In this document: positions 34,268 through 41,581 of the stretch, piece after piece
Layout: each line of letters begins with the position of its first letter
How positions within the stretch are numbered: position 1 is the stretch's first letter
Origin: Dongia mobilis
GTDB lineage: Bacteria; Pseudomonadota; Alphaproteobacteria; Dongiales; Dongiaceae
NCBI RefSeq assembly: GCF_945906275.1
Contig: NZ_CAMDRA010000009.1
Span: 1 to 41,581, forward strand
Direction of reading: 5' to 3'
Length of the DNA stretch: 41,581 nt
Translations under genes and position numbers: made by a program
The notes under the pieces: model-generated
The model's database searches: none
What the model saw: only the letters and a program-made list of their open reading frames with translations
Told to the model about the DNA's origin: nothing

Positions 34268-34907
34268 CGCGGAAGATGGCCGCTTCCCCCGGCTCGGCGA
34301 TCTCATGGCCGGCATCGCGCCACTCAAGCAGCGCAAGGCCTGGCAGAGGGAGCTTGAGAAGATCGTTCTCGAAGACGGGCCGCGCTGGGGACGGGTCGAA
34401 GCGACGCTCGCCCGACTACCGGTGGCGGCATGGCAGCGACTTAAGGCCGTCATCCTCGGCCAGGTTGATCTCCGCAATCCGGCGCAGGGCTGGGTGCAGG
34501 CCATGCCGCTGCTCAACGAAGCGCGCGCCCATGATCATCTTGTGCGACACGGGTTTCACGATGTCGACTTCCTCGTGGCACAGGCGCACGCGAAATCACC
34601 GGACCTGCGCGCCCTGCGCGATGGCAGGGTCATGCTCTGCGAAGTGAAGACAGTGAGGCTCGGCCGCGGCGATGGCCTTGCCGGCACTCTTGATGTGAAG
34701 CTCGCCCAGCGCCTTCGCGACGCCGCGCAGCAACTGGGCGCCATCAGCGATCCACCGGACGCGGCACGCATGATCTATCTCGTGCTCGACATCAGCGACG
34801 ATCTGCAACCGATGGCGGGCGAGATCAGGCAGCAGGTCGACCGCTTTCTCGCCCAGGTCGAATTGGCCGGGGTCGACGTCGTGGTCGACGACAACGCACC
34901 TGCATAG
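34260..34907 (+). CDS. Hypothetical protein with PD-(D/E)XK nuclease-like motif
   Basis: A 215-aa protein I do not recognise by name. The central part has the order of a PD-(D/E)XK nuclease core: a helix with an acidic residue (LLNEARAHDHLVRHGF), a strand (DVDFLVA), Pro114-Asp115 in SPDLRAL and, 12 residues on, Glu128-Val-Lys130 in MLCEVKTV, followed by a basic helix (LAQRLRDAAQQLG). Asp115 and Glu128-x-Lys130 would be the metal-binding and catalytic residues. The start overlaps the end of the DUF2239 gene by 8 nt, so the two are co-translated. Convergent with the PAS gene, 1 nt apart. Activity on DNA, RNA or none is unknown. Confidence 0.7.
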   Translation: MSSAEDGRFPRLGDLMAGIAPLKQRKAWQRELEKIVLEDGPRWGRVEATLARLPVAAWQRLKAVILGQVDLRNPAQGWVQAMPLLNEARAHDHLVRHGFHDVDFLVAQAHAKSPDLRALRDGRVMLCEVKTVRLGRGDGLAGTLDVKLAQRLRDAAQQLGAISDPPDAARMIYLVLDISDDLQPMAGEIRQQVDRFLAQVELAGVDVVVDDNAPA

Positions 34908-34908
34908 T

Positions 34909-35418
34909 TCAGCGCGGCAACGTTTCTTCGACCTCAAGATAGACGATGACCTTGTCGACGGTGACGCCGTCGCTGGAGAGCGGCAGCATCAGGGTTTCCG
35001 ACGCCCGCATCAGGCCGCTTCTGGAGATCGTGCCGTCCCGGTCATAGACCAGCACCTGCTCATCGACCACCAGGCGATAGTTTTCGAGAACCTCGCTCAA
35101 GGTCGGCCCATGATAGCCATCCTCGACGCGCCGGCCCGTGACGTCGCTCTGGCGCAAGGCCACCGAGCGTGAGCCCACGAGGCGATAGGTGAGCGACCGC
35201 GGATTGTGCGTGACATCGACCAGGATGATCCCGGGCAGCCATTCCTTCATCTCGAGGGGATCGAAATCGGCCCGCGACGGCATGCGGCGCCCCAGCCGCT
35301 TCGCGTCCCAATGGTGATAGAAGGACGCCACATGAACGGTGCATCGGTCGAGGAAATCGACCGACGTCAGGCGCGGATAGGGTGTCGTATCGCTGGGTGC
35401 GGGGCGGTTGGTCGGCAT
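34909..35418 (-). CDS. PAS-domain protein (PAS_5/PF07310 type)
   Basis: Single-domain cytoplasmic protein of 169 aa, similar to the alphaproteobacterial PAS_5 family of small sensors without output domain. Motifs are MPSRADFDPLEMKEWLPGIILVDV (family hallmark around residues 48-71), YRLVGSRSVALRQSDVTGR and a C-terminal LPLSSDGVTVDKVIVYLE. I chose ATG 35416-35418 (MPTNRPAPSDT); the frame is open further up but those residues are not family-like. Divergent from another PAS-like gene 227 nt away. Confidence 0.8.
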   Translation of the reverse strand: MPTNRPAPSDTTPYPRLTSVDFLDRCTVHVASFYHHWDAKRLGRRMPSRADFDPLEMKEWLPGIILVDVTHNPRSLTYRLVGSRSVALRQSDVTGRRVEDGYHGPTLSEVLENYRLVVDEQVLVYDRDGTISRSGLMRASETLMLPLSSDGVTVDKVIVYLEVEETLPR

Positions 35419-35645
35419 GCTCGATTCCAGGGATTCGCGGGCAGTGGGATGCCGCTTCGATCCTGGATCATTGCAGGCGCCGGTGGCGCCCAAGTCAAGC
35501 GTCGCCTGCCGGAGAGGCGCCTAACACATCTGGCGGTGCGGCCGCCGGGCCTTGCCGGGCCGGCGCCGAGCTTGGGCTTTACCTTTGCTTAACCAGCCGG
35601 GGCGAGACTGTTGCTCCCGCCCGAAACAGCCAGCACAGGAACCAG

Positions 35646-36506
35646 ATGGCCGACTCCTGGGACATGTCCTTCCTCATCGATCAGGCGACCAGGATCCATG
35701 AGGCGCGCGGCAATTTCGGCAAGCATCTCGGCAAGCCGATGCGCGGCCTTGTCGGCGATCATCTGATCAGCTTCGTGGCGCAGGAGGACCGGCTGCTGTT
35801 CCTGCGCTTCATGGCGCGGCTGCTGCTGGGTTCCGGCGGTACCACCGCGACGGCGCGCATCCACACCCCCATCATCGGCGAGAAGGTATTCGCCCTCGAC
35901 GCCCAGACGAGTGCCCGGCCCAAGACCTGGTGGCTGATGCTCTCGGCCTCCAACCTCCGCGGCTACCAGCCCTTGTCGGCCCAGGTCAGCAACGATCCGT
36001 TGGCGACCGGCGACGAATTCGGCCAATTGGCGCGGAGCGCCGCCAGGCGCGGCGGCGGCAAGCTCGACGTGACCCTGTTCCACTCGAACGCGGTCGCCGA
36101 GCGCAGCTTCGGCAAGATGACCAAGGAACGCCGCGCCGAGCTTGACCAGAAGATCGGCGACGCCCTCATCCACTCCAGCGACACCGGCATCGTCACCAAG
36201 CCGGAGGAGGGCCAGTATGCCGTCGTCCATGGCGCCGGCGTCTCGGCCGAGCAGATGTCGGAACGCATCATCGCCGCCGCCTCGGAAATGAATGTGAGCG
36301 CCGAGGAGCTCGGCCTCAGCCGCACGACCCAGGCGCTCGAGGAAAATATCGAGGCCGAGGAGATCACCCGCATGATCCGCGGCATGCGCCAGAAGCTCGC
36401 CGAGCGCACCGACGATCCGGTGATCGGCACCGTGAGCTTCGCCGCCAACGAGGATGCGGAGAAAAAGGGCCTGCTGAAGACCCTTCTCTCGAAGATCCAG
36501 AAATAG
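35646..36506 (+). CDS. PAS-like signalling protein of unknown function
   Basis: A 286-aa soluble protein. Residues 1-115 look like a PAS domain (LGKPMRGLVGDHLISFVAQEDRLLFLRFMARLL). The rest is not assigned: a segment with KLDVTLFHSN, then IGDALIHSS and GIVTKPEEGQYAVVHGAGVSAEQMSERI has the rhythm of a GGDEF-type fold but lacks GGDEF or any catalytic residues, so it could be a degenerate cyclase domain. This is a guess. The tail is charged and helical. CAGGAA is 4-5 nt before ATG 35646. Upstream in-frame codons run into GC-rich DNA without family support. Confidence 0.65.
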   Translation: MADSWDMSFLIDQATRIHEARGNFGKHLGKPMRGLVGDHLISFVAQEDRLLFLRFMARLLLGSGGTTATARIHTPIIGEKVFALDAQTSARPKTWWLMLSASNLRGYQPLSAQVSNDPLATGDEFGQLARSAARRGGGKLDVTLFHSNAVAERSFGKMTKERRAELDQKIGDALIHSSDTGIVTKPEEGQYAVVHGAGVSAEQMSERIIAAASEMNVSAEELGLSRTTQALEENIEAEEITRMIRGMRQKLAERTDDPVIGTVSFAANEDAEKKGLLKTLLSKIQK

Positions 36507-36687
36507 GGGGGCGCAGGGCCTGTCCTGCGAAGCGCCGCCAGGCGCGCAGCAGGATGGCGGAGGAAAAGGGCCTAGCATCCAACGCTCTCTGGAGGCGCAC
36601 CCTCACCCCGCGAAAGGACGCCGGCTGCGATGTTCCGTCGACCGCCAAGGACAACCAATCCGCTCCAGGACCACTCGGTGCAGGCCA

Positions 36688-37398
36688 GTGAGTGATCCTC
36701 TGCGACGTAACCTGCGTAAAAATGACTTGAAACAAATAATGGCTGTTTTACTGTCCCTATCCCTTGCCGGCTGCTCCGGGGTCGGCATCCAGAGCGATAT
36801 CGAACAGCCTCCCTACGAGGTCGTGGCTTCTCTGTCGGACGACATCGAGATCAGGCAGTACGCTCAGCGCATCGCCGTCGAGGCAACGGTCACAGCTGAC
36901 GATCCCCACGATGCCCGGAATGCAGCTTTCCGCCTATTGTTCGACTACATCTCCGGCTCCAATAAGGCGAACGCGGAGATCGCCATGACGGTGCCTGTTG
37001 AAACAACCAGCGATTCCAAGCGGATTGAGATGACGGCACCGGCCGAGAGCCAGATCGGCGACGCTGGTACCGTGACCATGAAGTTTTTCCTGCCGAGGCG
37101 ATTTACGCCTGAATCGGCACCCAAACCCACAGACGATCGGGTGCGCTTGGTGTTGATGCCGGAGCAACGCTTCGCGGTCCTGACCTTCTCGGGATCCCGC
37201 AACCAGCAGGGCGTCTCGGCGGGAGTAGATCAGCTCCGCGCGGCGCTCAAAGCCCGCGATCTCAATCCCGGGATATCAGCACGTGCCTTCTTCTATGATC
37301 CACCTTGGACGATTCCCTGGTTCCGGCGCAACGAGGTCGCAATCGAAGTCACGTCCGGTTCTTGTCCGATTTCGGATGCGATAGTGGAGATGGCCTGA
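36688..37398 (+). CDS. SOUL-family haem-binding lipoprotein
   Basis: A 236-aa protein with an N-terminal lipoprotein signal (basic LRRNLRKNDLKQ, then MAVLLSLSLAGC with lipidated Cys29) and a SOUL/HBP domain: YEVVASLSDDIEIRQYAQ, AFRLLFDYISGSNKAN, IAMTVPVE, IEMTAPAES and a C-terminal FFYDPPWTIPWFRRNEVAI. SOUL proteins bind haem or tetrapyrroles. GTG 36688 keeps the positive n-region; ATG 36739 would leave only 11 residues before the Cys, so it is less likely. From here to 41432 the DNA is less GC-rich with more A/T in third codon positions than in the rest of the window, suggesting a separate origin. First gene of the photolyase cluster. Confidence 0.85.
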   Translation: MSDPLRRNLRKNDLKQIMAVLLSLSLAGCSGVGIQSDIEQPPYEVVASLSDDIEIRQYAQRIAVEATVTADDPHDARNAAFRLLFDYISGSNKANAEIAMTVPVETTSDSKRIEMTAPAESQIGDAGTVTMKFFLPRRFTPESAPKPTDDRVRLVLMPEQRFAVLTFSGSRNQQGVSAGVDQLRAALKARDLNPGISARAFFYDPPWTIPWFRRNEVAIEVTSGSCPISDAIVEMA

Positions 37399-37454
37399 TC
37401 CGCACGGCAGATCCTTGCGTACAATGAATAGGTGCAATCAGAAGGATCCTTTCC

Positions 37455-37763
37455 ATGTTCACGCCGATCCGCAAATTCGTTGTCCATTGTTGGAATTTTG
37501 TCTTCGACCATGAAGTTAGCCCGGTTCGTAACATTCCCGATGTCGCCATCCGCCATTATGTCTTGCAGGCCCTGGGGCTTATGTGGGCCGTGGCCTTTGC
37601 GGCGGCGACTGGAAGTTACTCAATCTTTGCCGTTAGCGTGCTCGGCCATACCGTTCTGATAGCGGCCGCAGCCATCACGGTGGCGACCTGGACGGCAGCC
37701 ACCGTGAAACCTCAACTGTTCACGGGGGGCTACGGTCGCGGCGCTGGCGGCGAGCACGAGTAA
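37455..37763 (+). CDS. Small membrane protein of unknown function
   Basis: A 102-aa protein with a soluble N-terminus (MFTPIRKFVVHCWNFVFDHE) and two hydrophobic segments (about residues 38-58 and 60-83). I do not recognise the family. AAGGA lies about 10 nt before the ATG, inside AAGGATCCTT. It is 56 nt after the SOUL gene and on the same strand as the following NAD(P)-binding gene, so may belong to the photolyase cluster. A possible -10 (TACAAT, 37420-37425) has no good -35. Confidence 0.65.
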   Translation: MFTPIRKFVVHCWNFVFDHEVSPVRNIPDVAIRHYVLQALGLMWAVAFAAATGSYSIFAVSVLGHTVLIAAAAITVATWTAATVKPQLFTGGYGRGAGGEHE

Positions 37764-37917
37764 GTGCTTACATTGGCGATACACTTGTTGGCCCGTGGCG
37801 ACGTTAGCGGTTATTTTGCCTTCGCTGAAGAAATCGGATTGAAGCAGGGGCCTCAGCTCAATCTCATGACTTTTGGTCCGGCGTGTCTGTCTAAAGTTTG
37901 TGCTGGGAGAATGGATC

Positions 37918-38550
37918 GTGCGCGTATTGATTATCGGCGCCAGCAAGGGCATTGGCTTGGAAACGACCCGCCAAGCCCTCGATGCCGGACATGTCGTGCG
38001 CGCCTTGGCTCGATCCGCTAACGCAATTGCGATCTCGAATGCTAGCCTCGAGAAGATTCGGGGCGACGCTTTGAAGCCCGAGAATGTAGAGGTGGCTCTT
38101 GTCGGGGTGGACGTCGTGATCCAGACCCTTGGCGTTGGATTAGGAGACTTGTTTCGGCCTGTTCATTTGTTCTCGGACGCGACCGGAGTGCTGATCGCGG
38201 CAATGAGAAGACAAGGTGTCAAGCGTCTGATCTGTGTGACCGGTTTTGGAGCTGGTGATAGCCGCGTGAGCATCAACTGCCTTCAGCGTTTGCCGTTCCA
38301 GATCGTATTCGGCCGCGCTTATGACGATAAGAGTTTACAAGAGAAATTGGTCAAGGAAAGCGAGCTTGATTGGACGATCGCGAGGCCTGGAGTTCTGACC
38401 GGTGGACCGCGGACCGGCCGTTACCGGATTCTTGCCGAGGCCTCCCAGTGGCGCAATGGGATCATATCGCGCGCGGACGTCGCCGAGTTCCTCGTTCGCC
38501 AGATCGGGGATGGCGCGTTCATTCGCAAAACTCCGGTGCTGATCAACTGA
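37918..38550 (+). CDS. Atypical SDR / NAD(P)-binding protein (NmrA-like)
   Basis: A 210-aa Rossmann-fold protein starting VRVLIIGASKGIGLETTRQAL with the GxxGxxG cofactor loop. VKRLICVTGFGAGDS, SELDWTIARPGVLTG and SRADVAEFLVRQI match PF13460-type NAD(P)H-binding reductases, such as the flavin reductase/YwnB-like group. GTG 37918 is supported by GGGAGA 8 nt upstream and by the beta strand that begins there; the frame is open to a TTG at 37873. The 154 nt before it contain no other gene. It precedes the DCC gene by 24 nt. Confidence 0.82.
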   Translation: MRVLIIGASKGIGLETTRQALDAGHVVRALARSANAIAISNASLEKIRGDALKPENVEVALVGVDVVIQTLGVGLGDLFRPVHLFSDATGVLIAAMRRQGVKRLICVTGFGAGDSRVSINCLQRLPFQIVFGRAYDDKSLQEKLVKESELDWTIARPGVLTGGPRTGRYRILAEASQWRNGIISRADVAEFLVRQIGDGAFIRKTPVLIN

Positions 38551-38574
38551 CGAGTGGACTTTTAGGAGATTAGC

Positions 38575-38985
38575 GTGGAGTCGGAGCTTTCGAAATCGGC
38601 TGTGTATTTTGATGGCTCCTGTCCTCTGTGTCGGGCAGAGATCGGATACTATCAACATAAGGATCAAGACCGCGCTCTCTGTTTCGTCGATATTTCTGAA
38701 ACCGGCGCCGTACCTCCGAATGGAATTACCCAAGAGCGCGCAATGAAGCGCTTCCATGTTCGTGCAAGCGATGGGCGGGTTCTTTCCGGCGCGGCCGCAT
38801 TCGTCGAGGTTTGGACCCGTTTGCCCGGATGGCGCTGGGCAGCGCGTGCCGCGTCCCTGCCGGGCGCCCTGATTGTCCTGGAGTGGGGCTACAGGATTTT
38901 TCTTCCGGTTCGCCCGTTCATCTCGCATTTCTTTGGGCGAGCTATGGGGCTTAGGGCGGCCATAGGCGGAGCCAAGCGCTGGTGA
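38575..38985 (+). CDS. DCC-family (DUF393) thiol-disulfide oxidoreductase-like protein
   Basis: A 136-aa protein with the DCC motif near the N-terminus: VYFDGSCPLCRAEIGYY, Cys16-x-x-Cys19. A second part, LPGWRWAARAASLPG and LEWGYRIFLPVRPFI, is typical of the family. Function is unproven; a thioredoxin-like redox role is assumed. GTG 38575 is preceded by TAGGAGA at about 6 nt. Its stop overlaps the GTG of the next SDR gene (GTGA, 38982-38985), so translation is coupled. Confidence 0.87.
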   Translation: MESELSKSAVYFDGSCPLCRAEIGYYQHKDQDRALCFVDISETGAVPPNGITQERAMKRFHVRASDGRVLSGAAAFVEVWTRLPGWRWAARAASLPGALIVLEWGYRIFLPVRPFISHFFGRAMGLRAAIGGAKRW

Positions 38986-39731
38986 CTGGGCAATTTGAAC
39001 CGGAAGACGAAACGGCTGACAGGGTTGACCTTGGGTCGTTTCCCCAGGCCGGCGTGGCGGTCGTGTTCGGCGCTGGTGGCGGTATTGGAGGGGCATTGGT
39101 CGAAGCCGTCCAGGCCGCAGGAAAGTTCAAACATGTCGTCTCATTCAGTCGCAGCACTTCACCAGCGATCGACCTTCTGGACGAAGGCAGTCTCGAACGT
39201 GCCGCGGCGTTCGCCGCTGATTTGGGTGAGCTTCGTCTGGTGATCGATGCGACCGGATTTCTCCATCATGATGGCCAGGGACCCGAGAAGAGCTGGCGGC
39301 AACTCGATGCGGCCAATCTCGCGCGCGCCTTTGCGTTGAATGCGATCGGGCCCGCGCTGATCATGAAGCATGTGCTGCCGCGGTTGCCGAGGTCGGGCAA
39401 ATCTGTCTTTGCGACACTGTCCGCCCGAGTAGGGAGCATCGGCGACAATCGGCTTGGTGGTTGGTATTCCTATCGAGCGTCCAAAGCCGCACTCAATCAG
39501 CTCGTGCGAACTGCGGCTGTTGAATTGGGCCGTCGATCGCCAAATGCTGTTTGTGTAGCCCTACATCCGGGCACAGTGTCCACAGCGCTGTCTGCTCCCT
39601 TCGCAGCGACCGGTTTGGATGTGCACCCTCCCCCGGCGGCGGCGCGACATCTGCTCGCTGTCGTCGATCAACTCACGTCAGAAGCTAACGGGGGATTCTT
39701 CGACTGGCGCGGCCAGACTGTGCCCTGGTGA
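38982..39731 (+). CDS. SDR-family oxidoreductase (C-factor-like)
   Basis: A 249-aa short-chain dehydrogenase with a complete active site: cofactor loop [13 protein letters not shown], serine in [10 protein letters not shown] and Tyr164-x3-Lys168 (YRASK). Related proteins are annotated as C-factor-like. It begins with GTG 38982, sharing 4 bp with the DCC gene, and ends 4 nt before the DUF2256 gene. SDRs of this kind are recurrent neighbours of FeS-type photolyase genes. The substrate is unknown. Confidence 0.88.
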   Translation: MTGQFEPEDETADRVDLGSFPQAGVAVVFGAGGGIGGALVEAVQAAGKFKHVVSFSRSTSPAIDLLDEGSLERAAAFAADLGELRLVIDATGFLHHDGQGPEKSWRQLDAANLARAFALNAIGPALIMKHVLPRLPRSGKSVFATLSARVGSIGDNRLGGWYSYRASKAALNQLVRTAAVELGRRSPNAVCVALHPGTVSTALSAPFAATGLDVHPPPAAARHLLAVVDQLTSEANGGFFDWRGQTVPW

Positions 39732-39735
39732 TCGC

Positions 39736-39912
39736 ATGGCTCGAATGCGTCGCAAGGATGAACTGCCGTCCAAGCTCTGTGTAGTTTGCAGTCGGCCCTT
39801 CGCCTGGCGAAAGAAATGGGCTCGCGACTGGGCGAACGTGAAATACTGCTCGGAGCGCTGCCGGTCTACGCCGCACCGAACCGCGTCGGAACGCGGACTC
39901 GCCCCGTCATGA
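39736..39912 (+). CDS. DUF2256 zinc-ribbon-like small protein
   Basis: A 58-aa basic protein with [16 protein letters not shown] and YCSERCR, a pair of CxxC/CxxxC motifs that should bind zinc. DUF2256 proteins are repeatedly encoded beside cryptochrome/photolyase genes. ATG 39736 gives [13 protein letters not shown], the normal length; a longer frame starts at 39619 within the SDR gene. Its TGA overlaps the ATG of the photolyase gene (ATGA, 39909-39912). Confidence 0.9.
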   Translation: MARMRRKDELPSKLCVVCSRPFAWRKKWARDWANVKYCSERCRSTPHRTASERGLAPS

Positions 39913-41432
39913 CTATCCTGAGAATTATTCTCGGCGACCAGCTGTCTCTGGACCTGTCCGCGCTGGACGACCTAGATCCAGGCCGTGACGTTGTCCTGAT
40001 GATGGAGGTTATGGAAGAAAATACCCACGTCCAGCATCACAAGCAGAAGATAGTCCTGGTGCTGGCGGCGATGCGCCACTTCGCCGAGGCGCTCCGCCAG
40101 CGCGGTCTGACAGTTGACTATGTAAGCCTCGACGCGTCCGACAATACCGGCAGCTTTACAGCCGAGATCCAACGCGCGGTTGCGCGGCATCGCCCGAGCC
40201 GCATTGTGTTGACCGAACCTTCGGAATGGCGTGTCCAGGCGATGGTCGAATGCTGGGAAGCTCTCACCGGCCTGCCCGTCGAAGTCCGCTCCGATCATCG
40301 CTTCTTTGCGAGCCGTGCGCGTTTCGCTGCCTGGGCTTCGGGGCGCCACGGCTGGCGAATGGAATATTTTTATCGCGAGATGCGGCGCGAACATAGCCTC
40401 CTTATGGAAGGCGATCGACCTGCCGGCGGCGAATGGAACTATGACCGGGAAAACCGCAAGAGGCTTGCTTCAGGTGCTGCTCCACCTGCGAGGCGACGGT
40501 TTTTGCCCGACGCCTCGACGCGCGAGGTGATCGCGCTCGTCGAACGCCGATTTCCCGATCATTTTGGCGAGCTGCAAGAATTCGGATGGCCGGTGACGCG
40601 ATCTGATGCGTTGCGCGCGCTGGGCGATTTCGTCGAACATGGACTGCCGCACTTCGGCGATTTTCAGGACGCCATGAAAGCCGACGCCCCATTCCTGTAC
40701 CACTCGCTGTTGGCGCCAGCTTTGAACCTCGGGCTGCTTTCCCCCCGCGAAGCTTGCAAGGCAGCGGAAGACGCTTGGAGGTCAGGCGGGGCGCCTCTGA
40801 ACGCCGTAGAAGGTTTCGTGCGTCAAATCCTGGGCTGGCGTGAATATGTCCGCGGCGTCTACTGGACTCTGATGCCGGGCTATGCGGATCAAAACGCACT
40901 GCAAGCGACCCGCGATCTGCCGGCGTTCTATTGGACCGGCGCCACCGACATGCGGTGCCTCCGAGAAGCGATCGGCAGTACGGCGAGACACGCTTATTCT
41001 CACCATATTCAGCGGCTGATGGTGACCGGCAACTTCGCCCTGCTGGCTGGCGTCGCACCGCGGCAAATCGAGCGCTGGTACCTCACCGTTTACGCCGATG
41101 CGTTCGAGTGGGTGGAGATACCCAACACGCTCGGCATGGCGGTCTTCGCGGATGGTGGGCAGATGGCTTCTAAGCCATATGCTGCTTCTGGAGCCTATAT
41201 CGACCGGATGTCGGATTTTTGCGCCGACTGCACCTACGATGTGAAGCAGAAGACCGGGCAAAAAGCATGCCCGTTCAATTACCTATACTGGGCCTTTTTG
41301 ATCCGACAGAAAGACCGACTTTCAGATAACCCTCGAATGGCGATGGCTTATCGTAATCTTGCCGGATGGCCGCGAGAACGTAAGGCAAAGATACTTGCTG
41401 AGGCGGACGCATTTCTCGATCAACTAGTCTAG
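39909..41432 (+). CDS. phrB: FeS-BCP cryptochrome/(6-4) photolyase (PhrB/CryPro type)
   Basis: Flavoprotein of 507 aa that repairs (6-4) photoproducts in UV-damaged DNA with blue light, or acts as a photoreceptor. It starts [20 protein letters not shown]. The [4Fe-4S] cysteines fall at Cys350 (TDMRCLREA), Cys438, Cys441 (DFCADC) and Cys454 ([10 protein letters not shown]), the same numbers as I recall for Agrobacterium PhrB, so the cluster should be bound. FAD-site motifs include [27 protein letters not shown] and [17 protein letters not shown]. It is the last gene of the coupled SOUL-to-photolyase cluster and depends on DUF2256 translation. Confidence 0.95.
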   Translation: MTILRIILGDQLSLDLSALDDLDPGRDVVLMMEVMEENTHVQHHKQKIVLVLAAMRHFAEALRQRGLTVDYVSLDASDNTGSFTAEIQRAVARHRPSRIVLTEPSEWRVQAMVECWEALTGLPVEVRSDHRFFASRARFAAWASGRHGWRMEYFYREMRREHSLLMEGDRPAGGEWNYDRENRKRLASGAAPPARRRFLPDASTREVIALVERRFPDHFGELQEFGWPVTRSDALRALGDFVEHGLPHFGDFQDAMKADAPFLYHSLLAPALNLGLLSPREACKAAEDAWRSGGAPLNAVEGFVRQILGWREYVRGVYWTLMPGYADQNALQATRDLPAFYWTGATDMRCLREAIGSTARHAYSHHIQRLMVTGNFALLAGVAPRQIERWYLTVYADAFEWVEIPNTLGMAVFADGGQMASKPYAASGAYIDRMSDFCADCTYDVKQKTGQKACPFNYLYWAFLIRQKDRLSDNPRMAMAYRNLAGWPRERKAKILAEADAFLDQLV

Positions 41433-41528
41433 ATCCCGCATTTCCCAAGTAGATTACCGATTTCGCTGTCCTGATCGTGGTATTTTCTTTATAAATCATG
41501 GTGTTGACGACTTATAGGGGCGTGTTTT

Positions 41529-41581
41529 ATGGATCACCCAGAGGGTGCGGACTTGCAGCGGGCAGATCGGGTGGATTTCGA
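41529..41581 (+). CDS. Start of an unidentified CDS, cut by the window edge
   Basis: ATG 41529 follows AGGGG at a suitable distance and opens a frame, MDHPEGADLQRADRVDF, that reaches the last base. Too short to identify. The 96 nt between it and the photolyase gene show no terminator or inverted repeat that I could support. A transposase is one possibility, not supported by visible evidence. Confidence 0.4.
   Translation, partial: MDHPEGADLQRADRVDF

Noticed and set aside
39619-39735. Longer N-terminus for the DUF2256 protein
   Set aside because: Would overlap over 100 nt of the SDR gene; the family starts at the ATG at 39736.

Overview
The window is GC-rich, densely packed DNA from an alphaproteobacterium. 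A Rhodospirillales-type genome fits best, judging by the soluble NAD-linked formate dehydrogenase (FdsGBACD), the FeS-type bacterial cryptochrome with DUF2256, the chemoreceptor with a C-terminal PilZ domain, DUF2239 and PAS_5 proteins. That placement is inference; there is no rRNA or other taxonomic marker here, and I saw no tRNA gene, CRISPR array or complete IS element.

Layout. (1) 1-4196, minus strand: a peptide-uptake and peptide/amide-hydrolysis operon, read as nitrilase-family amidase, proline-iminopeptidase-like hydrolase, DppB-like permease (broken by an in-frame TAG), DppC-like permease and a DppD-like ATPase that runs off the left edge. (2) 4284-11926, plus: a GNAT acetyltransferase, then fdsG-fdsB-fdsA-fdsC(fdhD)-fdsD and a LysR regulator, with a LysR-type dyad and candidate promoter in front of fdsG. 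(3) 11977-19142, plus: a BigR-type sulfide/persulfide sensor, persulfide dioxygenase-like Blh, a phosphatase-sulfide:quinone oxidoreductase fusion, a SulP transporter, then a rhodanese-ChrB fusion and ChrA. This set takes sulfide to sulfite/thiosulfate-level products and moves oxyanions. (4) 19208-21397, minus: catalase-peroxidase KatG. (5) 21743-28235, plus: a chemoreceptor with HAMP, MCP, PilZ and an extra C-terminal domain, a class III adenylate cyclase split by an in-frame TAG, and the cyanide-insensitive bd-type quinol oxidase CioAB. CioAB can take electrons from quinol reduced by the sulfide oxidoreductase when sulfide inhibits haem-copper oxidases.

(6) 28355-34907: an SDR lacking the catalytic Tyr, a higBA toxin-antitoxin pair with a clear promoter/operator, a secreted EEP-family hydrolase, MsrB, an MlaA lipoprotein with a probable 1-nt frameshift, a Tat-type solute-binding protein, and a two-gene unit of DUF2239 plus a PD-(D/E)XK-like nuclease behind a promoter that contains a perfect CCCGGG-core palindrome. 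(7) 34909-36506: two divergent PAS-like genes. (8) 36688-41432, plus: a lower-GC, tightly coupled cluster of SOUL haem-binding lipoprotein, small membrane protein, NAD(P)-binding protein, DCC thiol oxidoreductase, SDR, DUF2256 and FeS-BCP cryptochrome/(6-4) photolyase. A further CDS begins at 41529 and leaves the window.

The most notable points are the autoregulated-looking DUF2239/nuclease pair, three genes each broken by a single lesion (two amber codons and one homopolymer frameshift), the sulfide module joined to chromate/sulfate-type transport genes, and the photobiology cluster. Several start codons were moved downstream from the longest ORF because a Shine-Dalgarno sequence, family alignment or overlap with the preceding gene supports the shorter form.
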